From: an uncultured Oribacterium sp.
Lineage (GTDB): Bacteria > Bacillota > Clostridia > Lachnospirales > Lachnospiraceae
NCBI GenBank assembly: GCA_934279105.1
Contig: CAKQWR010000045.1
Span: 1-12,368, forward strand
DNA: 12,368 nucleotides
Reading direction: 5' to 3'
The stretch's first letter is position 1. Every line of letters starts with the position of its first letter. Positions 1 through 8,268 of this stretch are shown piece by piece. The translations under genes were made by a program, and so were the position numbers. The notes beneath the pieces were generated by a model. The model was not told the DNA's origin and did not search any database. It saw only the letters and a list, made by a program, of their open reading frames with translations.

Positions 1-3000
1 AACTGGCGAAGCGCTTTCAGCGTAAACTGGAACGTAGCGTTTTCGGACGGAGTATCGCCTTCGATGACCTTCTTGATCGGAGGATCGGAAACGACCGGCG
101 TACAAATCGTATTTGTAACGGTATAGTGACTATGATCACTGCTCGCTGCAATCGAGGATGTATATCCGGTGACCGCATCCTCGCTTACATCGTAGCAGTA
201 GCGGTGCCCCTTCTTATCTTCCACAGGGAGATGATCGAAGGACGTCGTCCAGCTTCCATCGGAGGCAGGCGAAATCTCCGAAGCCGTCGCCCAGATCTCG
301 TCGGATGCAAGTGAAAGCTCCGAAGCGCTTGCTTCTTTTTCTCGCTGCGTGAGTCGCAGTGTGATGCTGTCCGGACGTGTTTTCTTCTTGTTGTCATCAT
401 CTACCCAGTTCTTCGTAGCGGTGATATCTCGCGTCTTCAACGTGTTTTCGATCGTGAGAAGCGTATTCTGCGTATCGTCAATCTTCTTGTCGTACGCATG
501 CACATCATCTTCGGTTACGGTGTATCTGTAAGCCTTGCCATCTGCGTCTTCGACCGGAAGATCGGTGAAGATATGTTCCCAGCCATCTTCGCTGGAAAGA
601 TCGACCTTGTTACCGTCGAATGGTTTCCCATTCTTCAGCAGCGTGATGTGAATGGTCTCCGGACGGAGCTTCCACTGATCATCGAAGTCCTTCCAGTTCA
701 CCTGTACGGTGACATCCATGGTTTTCAGCGTGTTGATGATGCTCATGCCGTTGCAGTTGGTGTTGTAGCCATTTACCGGATCTTCTGTGACGGTATAAAC
801 GTAATCCCGGCCATTCGCATCGCACTTCGGAACATTTGTGAAGGTATGCGTCCAGGTACCATCTTTATCGACGCTGATGGTGGCATCTTCATCAATAGGA
901 ACACCATTCTGAAGAAGATGAATGTTGATGCTCGCCGGTCGAATCTTGAACTTGTTGCTCTGATCCTCCCAGGTCTTTACAGCTGTTACATTCACCGTCT
1001 TCAGGGTGTTCGTGATGCTCGCCTCCGTTCCGATTTCGGATGCACTTGCCACCGGTGTTCCCTGCTCGAAGCGCTGATCGTTCAGGACTTCCTTTACGCT
1101 ATACTGAATCTCCGAACCATCCGGATTTTTATCCGGAAGTGTAGCCCACGTCGCGCTCCATTGATTATCTGCGCTTAGTGTCTGCTCTGCATTTGCTACC
1201 TCCGCGCCGTCCTTATAAAGCGCTACGGTAAGCTCCTTTGGGATAGACTTTTTCAGATACTTCTCCGGTCCAGCCCATGTCTTCGTGACCTTATAGGAGG
1301 TGTGGGAATAGACATTGTTGAAGGAAACACTCGCGTTATCGTTCGCTGGTACGGTAATCGTGCCGCTTGCGGCAGTACTGCTGCCTGCTGCATTTGCGGT
1401 ATGCGCAGAGGTGGTTACCGAATAGCCGGATGCATCATAGCCCGTTTCGGTAAATGTAATATTCGTATGGTATGGAACGGAGATCGTCCATGTATACGGA
1501 CTGGCTGCACTACCGTCACCGGAAGCGTTGGCTGTTGTAAACTTCGTGGTGGCATCATAAGTGTTTACGATAGCAAAGTTGCTCGGAAGTGCACCGATAC
1601 CACGGAAGGTCTTCGTAACCGTTACCAGATACGTATTCATCGTCCAGTTTGCCTGAAGCACCGTATCTGTGTCGGCCATGGTAAAGAGCAGCGTTTGGTC
1701 AGCAGGAAGAGCTCGTGTGCCGCTTGTCGATGTATCCGTCGTCTGCTGAAGCGTGCCGTTTCCGCTTACGATGGTCCAGCCGGCAAAGGTATATCCTTCA
1801 CGGGTCGGAACTGGAATTTTCATCGTTTCTGAATGGTACAGCGGGAAGACAGAATCCGCCGTGCTGTTATTCCAGCTTCCACCATTCGGCTTTACCGTCA
1901 GCGTGTGGGCACTGGACTTGTGATAGGTTGTGTTACTGCAAATCTTCCGATGATCATTATCAGAGCCATCATAGACGACATTTCCAGCCTTCACGATTTC
2001 TGCGGTATTCTCATAAAGGGTAGACTCATGAATACCGCCCTTCCGTATAACCGGAATGCTGATCTCTATCTCGCCTCTCGTAAACTGCGGAAGGGTAAAG
2101 GTAAGATCCTGACCGGAAACCTCAGGCTTGATGCTGGTATCGGTAATCGGCTTCGCAGGATTAAGTCCGAGGACATCCGAATGAACCGTTATGGACTTCA
2201 TACGATCGGTACTATCTGTGCCGACGAGCGTGAGTCCATCCGGAAGTGTATCGTGAACCACTACATTCGATATGCCAGGATAGGACGCATCCGCCTTGTT
2301 CTCAATCCTCAGTGTATAAGTAAGTGCTGTATCCGGGCCGTTTCCAATCTCTGATGGAGATGCTTTCGTACCACTTTCAGGATTGGAGGCTTTGTGAATT
2401 TCAAGCTTCGGCGCAATAAGATGGAGGGTTGACTTTACGTCAATCATCTTCGTTTCCGCTGCACCTGCGGTATCACCGTTAAACAGCCGTGCAGAAAGTG
2501 TCGCATCGTTCGTATTTACGCGCTCTGCCCAGTCCTTCTTACTAGAAGCCGTGCAATGCACATACGCAACGAGCGTTCCCTTCTTGTCGAGGACGAAGTC
2601 CTGGCCGTTATCTGTTTTACGACAGTCGATGGCGATGGCCTTTATATCAGACGCCTTCGCTGGTGGGTCTGTCTTCCAGATGTCTTTACAGGTATCTATA
2701 TTTTTCTGTTCATCCGTCGGAACGACAGTTGCATAGTATACGACCGGTTTACAAGTGTCCGTGGTGTTTGGATTTGACGCATCGTAGCTTCTCTTCGCAT
2801 AGATACTGGAGACGTCGATCCATGAAACATCGCCAACCTTGTTCTCCTTCTTCTCCTTGTTACCATCAAGCACATCATAGATGACCATGTTGTCGGTACG
2901 GGTATCGGATGCCGCGGTATACTGCAGACGATAGCTATACTTGTCGCCGAGATATGCCGTATTATCCTGCTCATATGATGGATTCGTGTCGCTCTCCACA

Positions 3001-6000
3001 CGGTTTGTAAACGCGGCCTGAAGAACGGTTACCGGATCATAGACAAGCGTCGCCTGCGCGAGCGCAACCTCATGATCCTGATTGTTTTCGTTCGTGACAA
3101 GCTCCTTAAAGTAAGCTTTTTTATCAAAGTTTGCTTTGTCAATGTTCTCCTTATTCACGTTGGTGTTGAAAATAACATTATCTTCTTTTTTACTGGTATT
3201 GACGAAAGCGACGGTATTCACCACATTCGTACCACGATCGGTGATATTGGTGTACGAGTTATGAAGCTTATAATTCAGTCTCGCACCATACCAGTAGTCA
3301 TGCCAGGTTCGGTGTGTCTCATCGTTCGGTACGGAAAACGTAATTTTCATCATCGTCTGTCCGGAATTCTCCCAGTTGTCGAACATTTCGAGCGTATACG
3401 ATGATATTTTTTCCTTACTGATGGTTGTACCAGGACCTTCTCTGGTGCCAAGTGTGATTTCGTCTGCCTTCACATAGGTTCCTGCCGGAAGGAGATCATA
3501 GAAAACACCAGATGTAAACATATACGGCTTCATATATTTCGCAGTGGCGAATTCGTTAGAGCTGTGACAATCATTATAAAAGTGAACCGAAATGTCGTAG
3601 GTCTCTTCGGACTTCGTGGAATCATTCTTTAAATTACGTCCCTCTTTATAGAGGTAAACTTTTGAAGACAATGCGTCCATACGATATGCGACCTGATTCC
3701 AGTACTGGCCGATCACACCATTACGTTCCATATTGTCTCCGGATTTATGAACCTTATCTGCAAAGCTACCGACATAGGTAGCCTGTCCAGAAGCCATATC
3801 CTCTTTTAGGCGATTGATGACTTGAGGCGTCGCCTTTAATTGTAAGTTATAGATGAGACTGAACTGCGATTCATAAAACTTACTATTATGCTTTGTATAA
3901 ATCTGTACCGTATCCGCTGGAAAATCCACGCGCGCATTTGATGATACGATTTGAGATTTTTTTGTTTCCAAATTTGTGAAAACATATTGCTGATGTTCAT
4001 TTATCTTGACATCGCCGAAATGTGTCCACACCTTTGAATGAGCGGCACGTGTCCAGATTTCGTAAGGCTCATAGCTGTTGTAGTTCGTATTGGCCCTTGG
4101 ATTTCGCTGCCATCCGAGCTCGCTGTTATAGGAAATGTCATATTCTCCTGCGCCTGTGATATAGAAACTGGTATAGCGATAATCATCATCAGTTAAGCTG
4201 AGTGGAGTTGCATCAGAAATATCATCTTCTGGAGATTTATAGATGGCATAGCCTTTATTATTTATATCTGTAAACAGAGTTAATGGACGGTCTAGGATTT
4301 CGACAGAATTTCCATTGGCAGTATATGTTCCTTTCTCCGGATCCCAGGTACATGTGGATGCAACACTGTCTGCATTTAATGCAAATGACCAATGATAATT
4401 CTTCGGAATTAATAAAGCATCATTTGATCCGTCTGCTATGATGGATTGTAGACCGACAATCGTTCTGCTTTGCTTCGGATTTGCATCAACTACCTGTTTA
4501 ACCGAACCAGGGCCACCGCCTAAAATCGGCATCGTTTTTACCTGTGCGCTATCCACCTTTGTAGATTGATGTGTTACTTTATATTCGTCTCGCCAGTATT
4601 CCGTGATAGAAATACTATCGTTTGAAACTGGGAAACCATCTTTTGCAACATTGTATCCGATGTTTTCTGCATCCTTCACCTTGCTGATTGGATAGCGGAA
4701 TAGCAGGCAGTACACCTGATCGAGCCAGTTACTATTCAGGTTCTCTGTTCTGTAGGTGCAGAAATCAAGATTATAGATGGTGTTGTCTACCGGATTATCC
4801 ATGATGCCCGGCCATGTTTTTTCGATGGCAGAGGTATCGCCATAAAGACCGGTATAGCTTTTATCCATGCGGGAGAATATATACCCTGGCTGTTCGTAGG
4901 CTTCTTCTTTTTTTGAGACAGTATACTTTTTTACACCGATCAGTTTGCCACCTTGGGTCTTTTTTTCATCAAGGTTTAAAACATAATCGAACGGCTGGGT
5001 ACTACCGGCACCTCTTCGAAGATCCAGGTACCAGACGATATAAAAAAAATTATCTGCATCCTCGGGCTTTTTACCCCAGGCACTGTCCCAGTTGAAAAAG
5101 ATACCATTATTTGGATCGGCTTTCGATGGGCCCATCGTCAGCTTGGTCGGATTGACCTTCGTTTGCACATCTACGGAAAGCTCATTCTCTTTCGTGACGG
5201 GGGCCGCATAAGCTTGAGCGATGCTTACGGAAATAGGCAGTTCTTTAGAATAATGACCAACATGCGTGCCCTTTTCTGTTTCTGTATCCTTTACCTTCAG
5301 CATGGTCGGACGAAGGCGATAGGCGATTTCTGTGTCGAAAACAGTGCCTCCGGTCAGATCCTTATGGTTTGTGAGTTCATAATAGGTCTCTTCTTTCCCG
5401 TTTACGTCTTTCGTGATCACTGTATAATTGAAATCACTCAGCGTGTTGGTTTTCGGTGCCTTCGGAATCATCCAGTACAGCGGATCCAGTCGCTTCAGAT
5501 CATCATTTACGGCGACGCGATGAATATCATTATCGTCCCAGCCCTCGTAATAGCTTTCCGGGACATCGATTTTGATGGACCCTGCCGGATAGTGAACGTT
5601 TTCATCGCCCTTTAAGGCCAAGGACAGCTGAACCGTCGTATTCACCAGATTATTGGTATCCGGACGGAACTGAAGATCCTTCTGGGTTTCCGGATTATTT
5701 ACGTCAAAATCCACGTTTGTGTAGGTGAAACGTGGAGTTTTGTCTGCATTGTCTTCTACCGAATTCTTCCAATAGGTTTTGAAGACAAAGTCGCTCTGCT
5801 GAACCGTTTTTGACGCCAGTTTTACGACATAGAACGGACTGAAGCTGCCGGATGTAAATGTAACATCTTGTCCGTTTTCCTGCACATCCGATAGCACAAC
5901 TGGATTGTTTTCATCCTCGACATGGATGACTTTTGCTACAGTGCTGTTCTGTGCATCGGTCTTATCCGTGCCATCTTCAGATGCGGTCGTTTCTTCGGAT

Positions 6001-6728
6001 GCTTCAGCCTTGTCCTCTGGCATCGTCAGCGTAATGGTGACATCTTTTCCATCTGCCGGCTGGACTTTTTCTTTTTCGCCTTTTTCGTTTTCTACATAGA
6101 AGCTGATGTCAAAACCAAGGACAGAAGTTACCGTGAGGTCTTTGTCATCATTTTCTTTCGCATCTGCAACGGCTTTTTCTCCCGCTTCTTTCAGATTCGT
6201 TTCGCCGGTAATTGCCTCTACAACCATGTATGTGTCTTCTGGAAAAACATTATCGTCATATTCTGCTTTTACATGAAGCTTGTTCTCTTTGATGTCCTCG
6301 TCGAAAGATCCAGCGCAACTTAAACGTTTTCGATTATCAAGAGAAAGATCATCCTTTGGAAGCTCAGAGTCGCTCGCCTCCTTTTTTTCGTCTGTTTTCT
6401 CTGCACCGGACTCTTCGGTCGGCGCATTTGTCTCTTCTGCGCCCGTCTCTTCGGCCGAGCCGCTGCCTTCCTCCGTTCTTGTTTCTTCGGTTTCGGCATT
6501 TGTTTCTGCTTCACCTGTTTCGCCGACGTCTTCATCGGTTTTCGCGGCTTCTTCCTTCGCCGCCTGTGTGTCTTCAGCACGGTGATCTTCTTCTGACGAA
6601 GTTTCTGCTGCGCTTGTCGAAATCTTCTCTGCGATATTATCTGCAAAACCCGAAATCGGCATATTCTGCATCAGCATACTTGCTGTCAGAACAACAGCCA
6701 GTGCTTTTGTCAATCGTTTCTTTTGCAT
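1..6728 (-). CDS. Giant Cna_B-type surface adhesin, C-terminus cut by window edge
   Basis: At least 2242 residues, reading off the left edge of the window. ATG at 6728 follows an AAGGAGGAATC ribosome site. Residues 1-29 form a Sec signal peptide (MQKKR, a hydrophobic core, likely cleavage after GFA). Residues about 30-130 are a disordered Glu/Thr/Ser/Ala-rich stretch. From about 130 to 1430 I recognise no named domain; this part is Asn/Asp/Tyr-rich and beta-looking. Then come a DUF11-like module (about 1437-1502, DTLPDGLTLV), an InlB/Listeria-Bacteroides repeat (about 1605-1695, GYTFAGW), a VTKTF...FTETGY...FNNVY domain (about 1698-1806), four Cna_B domains (about 1809-2203) and the start of a Spy0128/FctA-type pilin module (DPPIKKVIEGDTP, about 2210 onward). 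Such proteins are exported and usually sortase-anchored to the wall as adhesins or pilus subunits. The anchor lies outside the window, so wall attachment is inferred. I translated by hand: the frame agrees at both ends and at several interior points, and I met no stop. Confidence 0.93.
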   Translation of the reverse strand, partial: MQKKRLTKALAVVLTASMLMQNMPISGFADNIAEKISTSAAETSSEEDHRAEDTQAAKEEAAKTDEDVGETGEAETNAETEETRTEEGSGSAEETGAEETNAPTEESGAEKTDEKKEASDSELPKDDLSLDNRKRLSCAGSFDEDIKENKLHVKAEYDDNVFPEDTYMVVEAITGETNLKEAGEKAVADAKENDDKDLTVTSVLGFDISFYVENEKGEKEKVQPADGKDVTITLTMPEDKAEASEETTASEDGTDKTDAQNSTVAKVIHVEDENNPVVLSDVQENGQDVTFTSGSFSPFYVVKLASKTVQQSDFVFKTYWKNSVEDNADKTPRFTYTNVDFDVNNPETQKDLQFRPDTNNLVNTTVQLSLALKGDENVHYPAGSIKIDVPESYYEGWDDNDIHRVAVNDDLKRLDPLYWMIPKAPKTNTLSDFNYTVITKDVNGKEETYYELTNHKDLTGGTVFDTEIAYRLRPTMLKVKDTETEKGTHVGHYSKELPISVSIAQAYAAPVTKENELSVDVQTKVNPTKLTMGPSKADPNNGIFFNWDSAWGKKPEDADNFFYIVWYLDLRRGAGSTQPFDYVLNLDEKKTQGGKLIGVKKYTVSKKEEAYEQPGYIFSRMDKSYTGLYGDTSAIEKTWPGIMDNPVDNTIYNLDFCTYRTENLNSNWLDQVYCLLFRYPISKVKDAENIGYNVAKDGFPVSNDSISITEYWRDEYKVTHQSTKVDSAQVKTMPILGGGPGSVKQVVDANPKQSRTIVGLQSIIADGSNDALLIPKNYHWSFALNADSVASTCTWDPEKGTYTANGNSVEILDRPLTLFTDINNKGYAIYKSPEDDISDATPLSLTDDDYRYTSFYITGAGEYDISYNSELGWQRNPRANTNYNSYEPYEIWTRAAHSKVWTHFGDVKINEHQQYVFTNLETKKSQIVSSNARVDFPADTVQIYTKHNSKFYESQFSLIYNLQLKATPQVINRLKEDMASGQATYVGSFADKVHKSGDNMERNGVIGQYWNQVAYRMDALSSKVYLYKEGRNLKNDSTKSEETYDISVHFYNDCHSSNEFATAKYMKPYMFTSGVFYDLLPAGTYVKADEITLGTREGPGTTISKEKISSYTLEMFDNWENSGQTMMKITFSVPNDETHRTWHDYWYGARLNYKLHNSYTNITDRGTNVVNTVAFVNTSKKEDNVIFNTNVNKENIDKANFDKKAYFKELVTNENNQDHEVALAQATLVYDPVTVLQAAFTNRVESDTNPSYEQDNTAYLGDKYSYRLQYTAASDTRTDNMVIYDVLDGNKEKKENKVGDVSWIDVSSIYAKRSYDASNPNTTDTCKPVVYYATVVPTDEQKNIDTCKDIWKTDPPAKASDIKAIAIDCRKTDNGQDFVLDKKGTLVAYVHCTASSKKDWAERVNTNDATLSARLFNGDTAGAAETKMIDVKSTLHLIAPKLEIHKASNPESGTKASPSEIGNGPDTALTYTLRIENKADASYPGISNVVVHDTLPDGLTLVGTDSTDRMKSITVHSDVLGLNPAKPITDTSIKPEVSGQDLTFTLPQFTRGEIEISIPVIRKGGIHESTLYENTAEIVKAGNVVYDGSDNDHRKICSNTTYHKSSAHTLTVKPNGGSWNNSTADSVFPLYHSETMKIPVPTREGYTFAGWTIVSGNGTLQQTTDTSTSGTRALPADQTLLFTMADTDTVLQANWTMNTYLVTVTKTFRGIGALPSNFAIVNTYDATTKFTTANASGDGSAASPYTWTISVPYHTNITFTETGYDASGYSVTTSAHTANAAGSSTAASGTITVPANDNASVSFNNVYSHTSYKVTKTWAGPEKYLKKSIPKELTVALYKDGAEVANAEQTLSADNQWSATWATLPDKNPDGSEIQYSVKEVLNDQRFEQGTPVASASEIGTEASITNTLKTVNVTAVKTWEDQSNKFKIRPASINIHLLQNGVPIDEDATISVDKDGTWTHTFTNVPKCDANGRDYVYTVTEDPVNGYNTNCNGMSIINTLKTMDVTVQVNWKDFDDQWKLRPETIHITLLKNGKPFDGNKVDLSSEDGWEHIFTDLPVEDADGKAYRYTVTEDDVHAYDKKIDDTQNTLLTIENTLKTRDITATKNWVDDDNKKKTRPDSITLRLTQREKEASASELSLASDEIWATASEISPASDGSWTTSFDHLPVEDKKGHRYCYDVSEDAVTGYTSSIAASSDHSHYTVTNTICTPVVSDPPIKKVIEGDTPSENATFQFTLKALRQ
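112..1299 (-). repeat. Four tandem Cna_B-type isopeptide repeats in the adhesin
   Basis: Four diverged copies of about 95 residues each. Each opens with a strand ending in Trp (W at about residues 1818, 1920, 2012 and 2108). Each has a middle Glu (YSVKE, YTVTE, YTVTE, YDVSE) and a final Asn (ITNTLKT, IINTLKT, IENTLKT, VTNTICT). The DNA coding for NTLKT recurs as similar 15-18 base stretches near 438, 723 and 1000. In the Cna_B family a Lys two residues before the Trp bonds to the Asn with help from the Glu. Copies 1, 2 and 4 have this Lys (TKTW, VKTW, TKNW); copy 3 has Val (QVNW). Confidence 0.85.
243..326 (-). repeat. Imperfect 42-bp tandem duplication inside the fourth Cna_B domain
   Basis: Two adjacent 14-codon units, ASELSLASDEIWAT (285-326) and ASEISPASDGSWTT (243-284), at residues about 2135-2162. 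The second unit carries the DGSW strand normally present once in a Cna_B domain, so the first looks like an extra diverged copy. The unit length is an exact multiple of three, so the frame is kept. Confidence 0.75.
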
Positions 6729-6797
6729 GATTCCTCCTTATTAAGATTTTATTGATTATTTCTTAACAACAATCGAAACCGTTATACAACGATTGAC

Positions 6798-6825
6798 TTT
6801 ATATATCCAGTCTCATGGGATTCAA
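6798..6825 (-). promoter_or_regulatory. Candidate promoter of the adhesin gene
   Basis: On the minus strand, TTGAAT (6820-6825), a 16-bp spacer and TATAAA (6798-6803) lie about 70 bases before the ATG. The surrounding leader is AT-rich, so chance matches are possible. The rest of the gap to the apbE terminator holds only short imperfect palindromes, such as ATACAT/ATGTAT at 6893-6910, and no recognised riboswitch. Confidence 0.4.
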
Positions 6826-6940
6826 AACTATACAAACTTAGCCTGTGAATTTTTCTATTTTGTGTCACTATTTGCTGTACATGAGCAAAGATATACATGC
6901 ATAGATGTATTTACAGAATGAATTTAAAAATTTTATATAG

Positions 6941-6986
6941 AAAAACCTCCAGAAACACACACTGTATAGTGGGATGTTTCCGGAGG
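6941..6986 (-). terminator. Rho-independent terminator after apbE
   Basis: On the minus strand a long hairpin pairs CCTCC with GGAGG, continues with a six-base GAAACA/TGTTTC stem after one mismatch and has a short CACT/AGTG apex. TTTTTC follows directly. It lies 32 bases past the apbE stop codon and separates that gene from the adhesin. Confidence 0.85.
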
Positions 6987-7018
6987 CTATCCGTATCTGA
7001 TTTCTATTCTATTTTTCT

Positions 7019-8128
7019 TTATGCCTTCGTGTAGTTCAGGAAGCCGTCCGTGTACTCCTGCTGCCCGTCGGCGTCGATCCACATGGCTTCGAGTTTTTCG
7101 ACCTGGAAATTTTCGCCGAGTGGGCTGCTGCCCTCGTGGATGGATTGGATCAGTGCCTTGCCATCGTCGACAGGCATCATAAAGAGGGCGGTCGAGAGTG
7201 CGTCGGCGAGTCCGGAATCCTCGGTCAGGATCGTGACGCTTCGATGATATGCAGCCGGATACAGGGTATCCGGGTCGATGATGTGGTGATAGCGTTTGCC
7301 ATCCACGACGAAGTAACGCTCGTAGTCACCGGAGGTAACGAGGGAGGTACCATCGAGGTAACAGGTGATGGCATACGGATCGCCGGTCTGGCGGTCGCGA
7401 TATTCCGGGCTTTCTACCGGGCAGACCCATTTGGAGCCGTCGCCTCGGATTCCGATGGCGCGGAGATTTCCGCCGAGATTTAAGAGGAAGCTCGTAGAAC
7501 CGGATGCCTGGATCAGCTTCGCAGCGTTTTCTGTGGCGTAGCCTTTACCGATTCCGCCGACATCGAGGCTCATGTCCGGATCCTTCAGGAAGATGGTTCC
7601 GGCGTTTTCATCGATGATGACGTCGTCGATGCTGGTGTGCTGTGCGGCTTCTTCGAGAGCCGCAGGATCTGGCAGCGCTGCCGTTTCCGGATGCTCGATC
7701 CCGGCTTCCCGCTGATCGTGCCAGAGACGAAGCACCGCACCGTAGGCGATGTTGACGCGACCATCGGTGAGTTTATAGACGTCCTTTCCCCACTTGACGA
7801 GGTCGATGAGGTCCGGATCCACCTTGACCGGCTGGATGCCGGCGTTATCGTTGACGGTCTTCAGGTTGTTCATCCCTTCGTAGCTGTTGTAAATATCGTA
7901 GAGCTTATGTTCCTTCAGAAGCTGCTGATGGGAAGCTTCGTAGCATTTCTGGAAGTCTGCTTCACTCTTTTCGAATCCGATTTCCATGGAAACCGTGTCG
8001 AAGACATCCAGGAACTGCTTGTTATACCGCTCGAGCTTCATCGGGCGGCTGCAGCCTGGAAGGATGGTCGTCAGGATCAGAGCGGCACTCAGGAGTGCCA
8101 GCGTGTTTTTCAATCTCAAATTTTTCAA
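7019..8128 (-). CDS. apbE: FAD:protein FMN transferase, lipoprotein (ApbE family)
   Basis: ApbE enzymes use FAD to attach FMN covalently to a Thr or Ser of exported or membrane redox proteins, such as Rnf/Nqr subunits or FMN-binding-domain proteins, acting outside the membrane. The 369-residue product from the TTG start shows a lipoprotein signal ending in LPGC with Cys26 as the lipid anchor. It also has FDTVSME (43-49), DVGGIGKGYA (189-198), LNLGGN, HHIIDP (281-286) and LADALSTA (307-314), all hallmark ApbE motifs; the length is normal for the family. The start is a choice. An ATG at 8164 adds 12 residues rich in charge, lacks a ribosome site and spoils the signal peptide. The TTG at 8128 has GGAGAA eight bases upstream and gives a normal MKNLRLK signal start. 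The gene has its own promoter (8240-8268) and terminator. No flavinylation target is visible in the window. Confidence 0.95.
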   Translation of the reverse strand: MKNLRLKNTLALLSAALILTTILPGCSRPMKLERYNKQFLDVFDTVSMEIGFEKSEADFQKCYEASHQQLLKEHKLYDIYNSYEGMNNLKTVNDNAGIQPVKVDPDLIDLVKWGKDVYKLTDGRVNIAYGAVLRLWHDQREAGIEHPETAALPDPAALEEAAQHTSIDDVIIDENAGTIFLKDPDMSLDVGGIGKGYATENAAKLIQASGSTSFLLNLGGNLRAIGIRGDGSKWVCPVESPEYRDRQTGDPYAITCYLDGTSLVTSGDYERYFVVDGKRYHHIIDPDTLYPAAYHRSVTILTEDSGLADALSTALFMMPVDDGKALIQSIHEGSSPLGENFQVEKLEAMWIDADGQQEYTDGFLNYTKA

Positions 8129-8140
8129 TCGATGTTCTCC
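8126..8140 (-). promoter_or_regulatory. Ribosome site deciding a TTG start for apbE
   Basis: GGAG at 8137-8140 on the minus strand, then eight bases, then TTG at 8126-8128. The ATG 36 bases upstream has no purine-rich site at a proper distance. The TTG start produces a standard lipoprotein signal peptide. Confidence 0.65.
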
Positions 8141-8239
8141 GTTTTCGAGTAGTTCTTTCGGCATCCGGCCGTTTCCGGATGGTGCGCGGATGGAGGCATT
8201 GGCCGCCGGAACACGTGCATCGGACGGGGACGCGGAATC

Positions 8240-8268
8240 AGTATAGAAATGCTGCGCGCCGATGTCAA
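8240..8268 (-). promoter_or_regulatory. Near-consensus sigma-A promoter for apbE, overlapping the preceding stop codon
   Basis: On the minus strand, TTGACA (8263-8268), a spacer of exactly 17 bp and TATACT (8240-8245). The TGA stop of the GNAT gene (8265-8267) lies inside the -35 box. The predicted start is near 8233, leaving a leader of about 105 bases to the TTG start. The rest of the gap holds no gene. Confidence 0.75.

Noticed and set aside
498..1178. Plus-strand open frame of 226 codons
   Set aside because: It lies opposite the adhesin frame, which translates into clear Cna_B repeats; the plus-strand product shows no family features.
1..1300. Repeated DNA that might suggest CRISPR or an insertion element
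   Set aside because: The repeats are in frame, diverged and code for Cna_B domains; there are no regular spacers, transposase or terminal inverted repeats.
8129..8164. ATG start 12 codons upstream for apbE
   Set aside because: No ribosome site precedes it and the added charged residues do not fit a lipoprotein signal; the TTG at 8128 fits better, though the ATG is not excluded.
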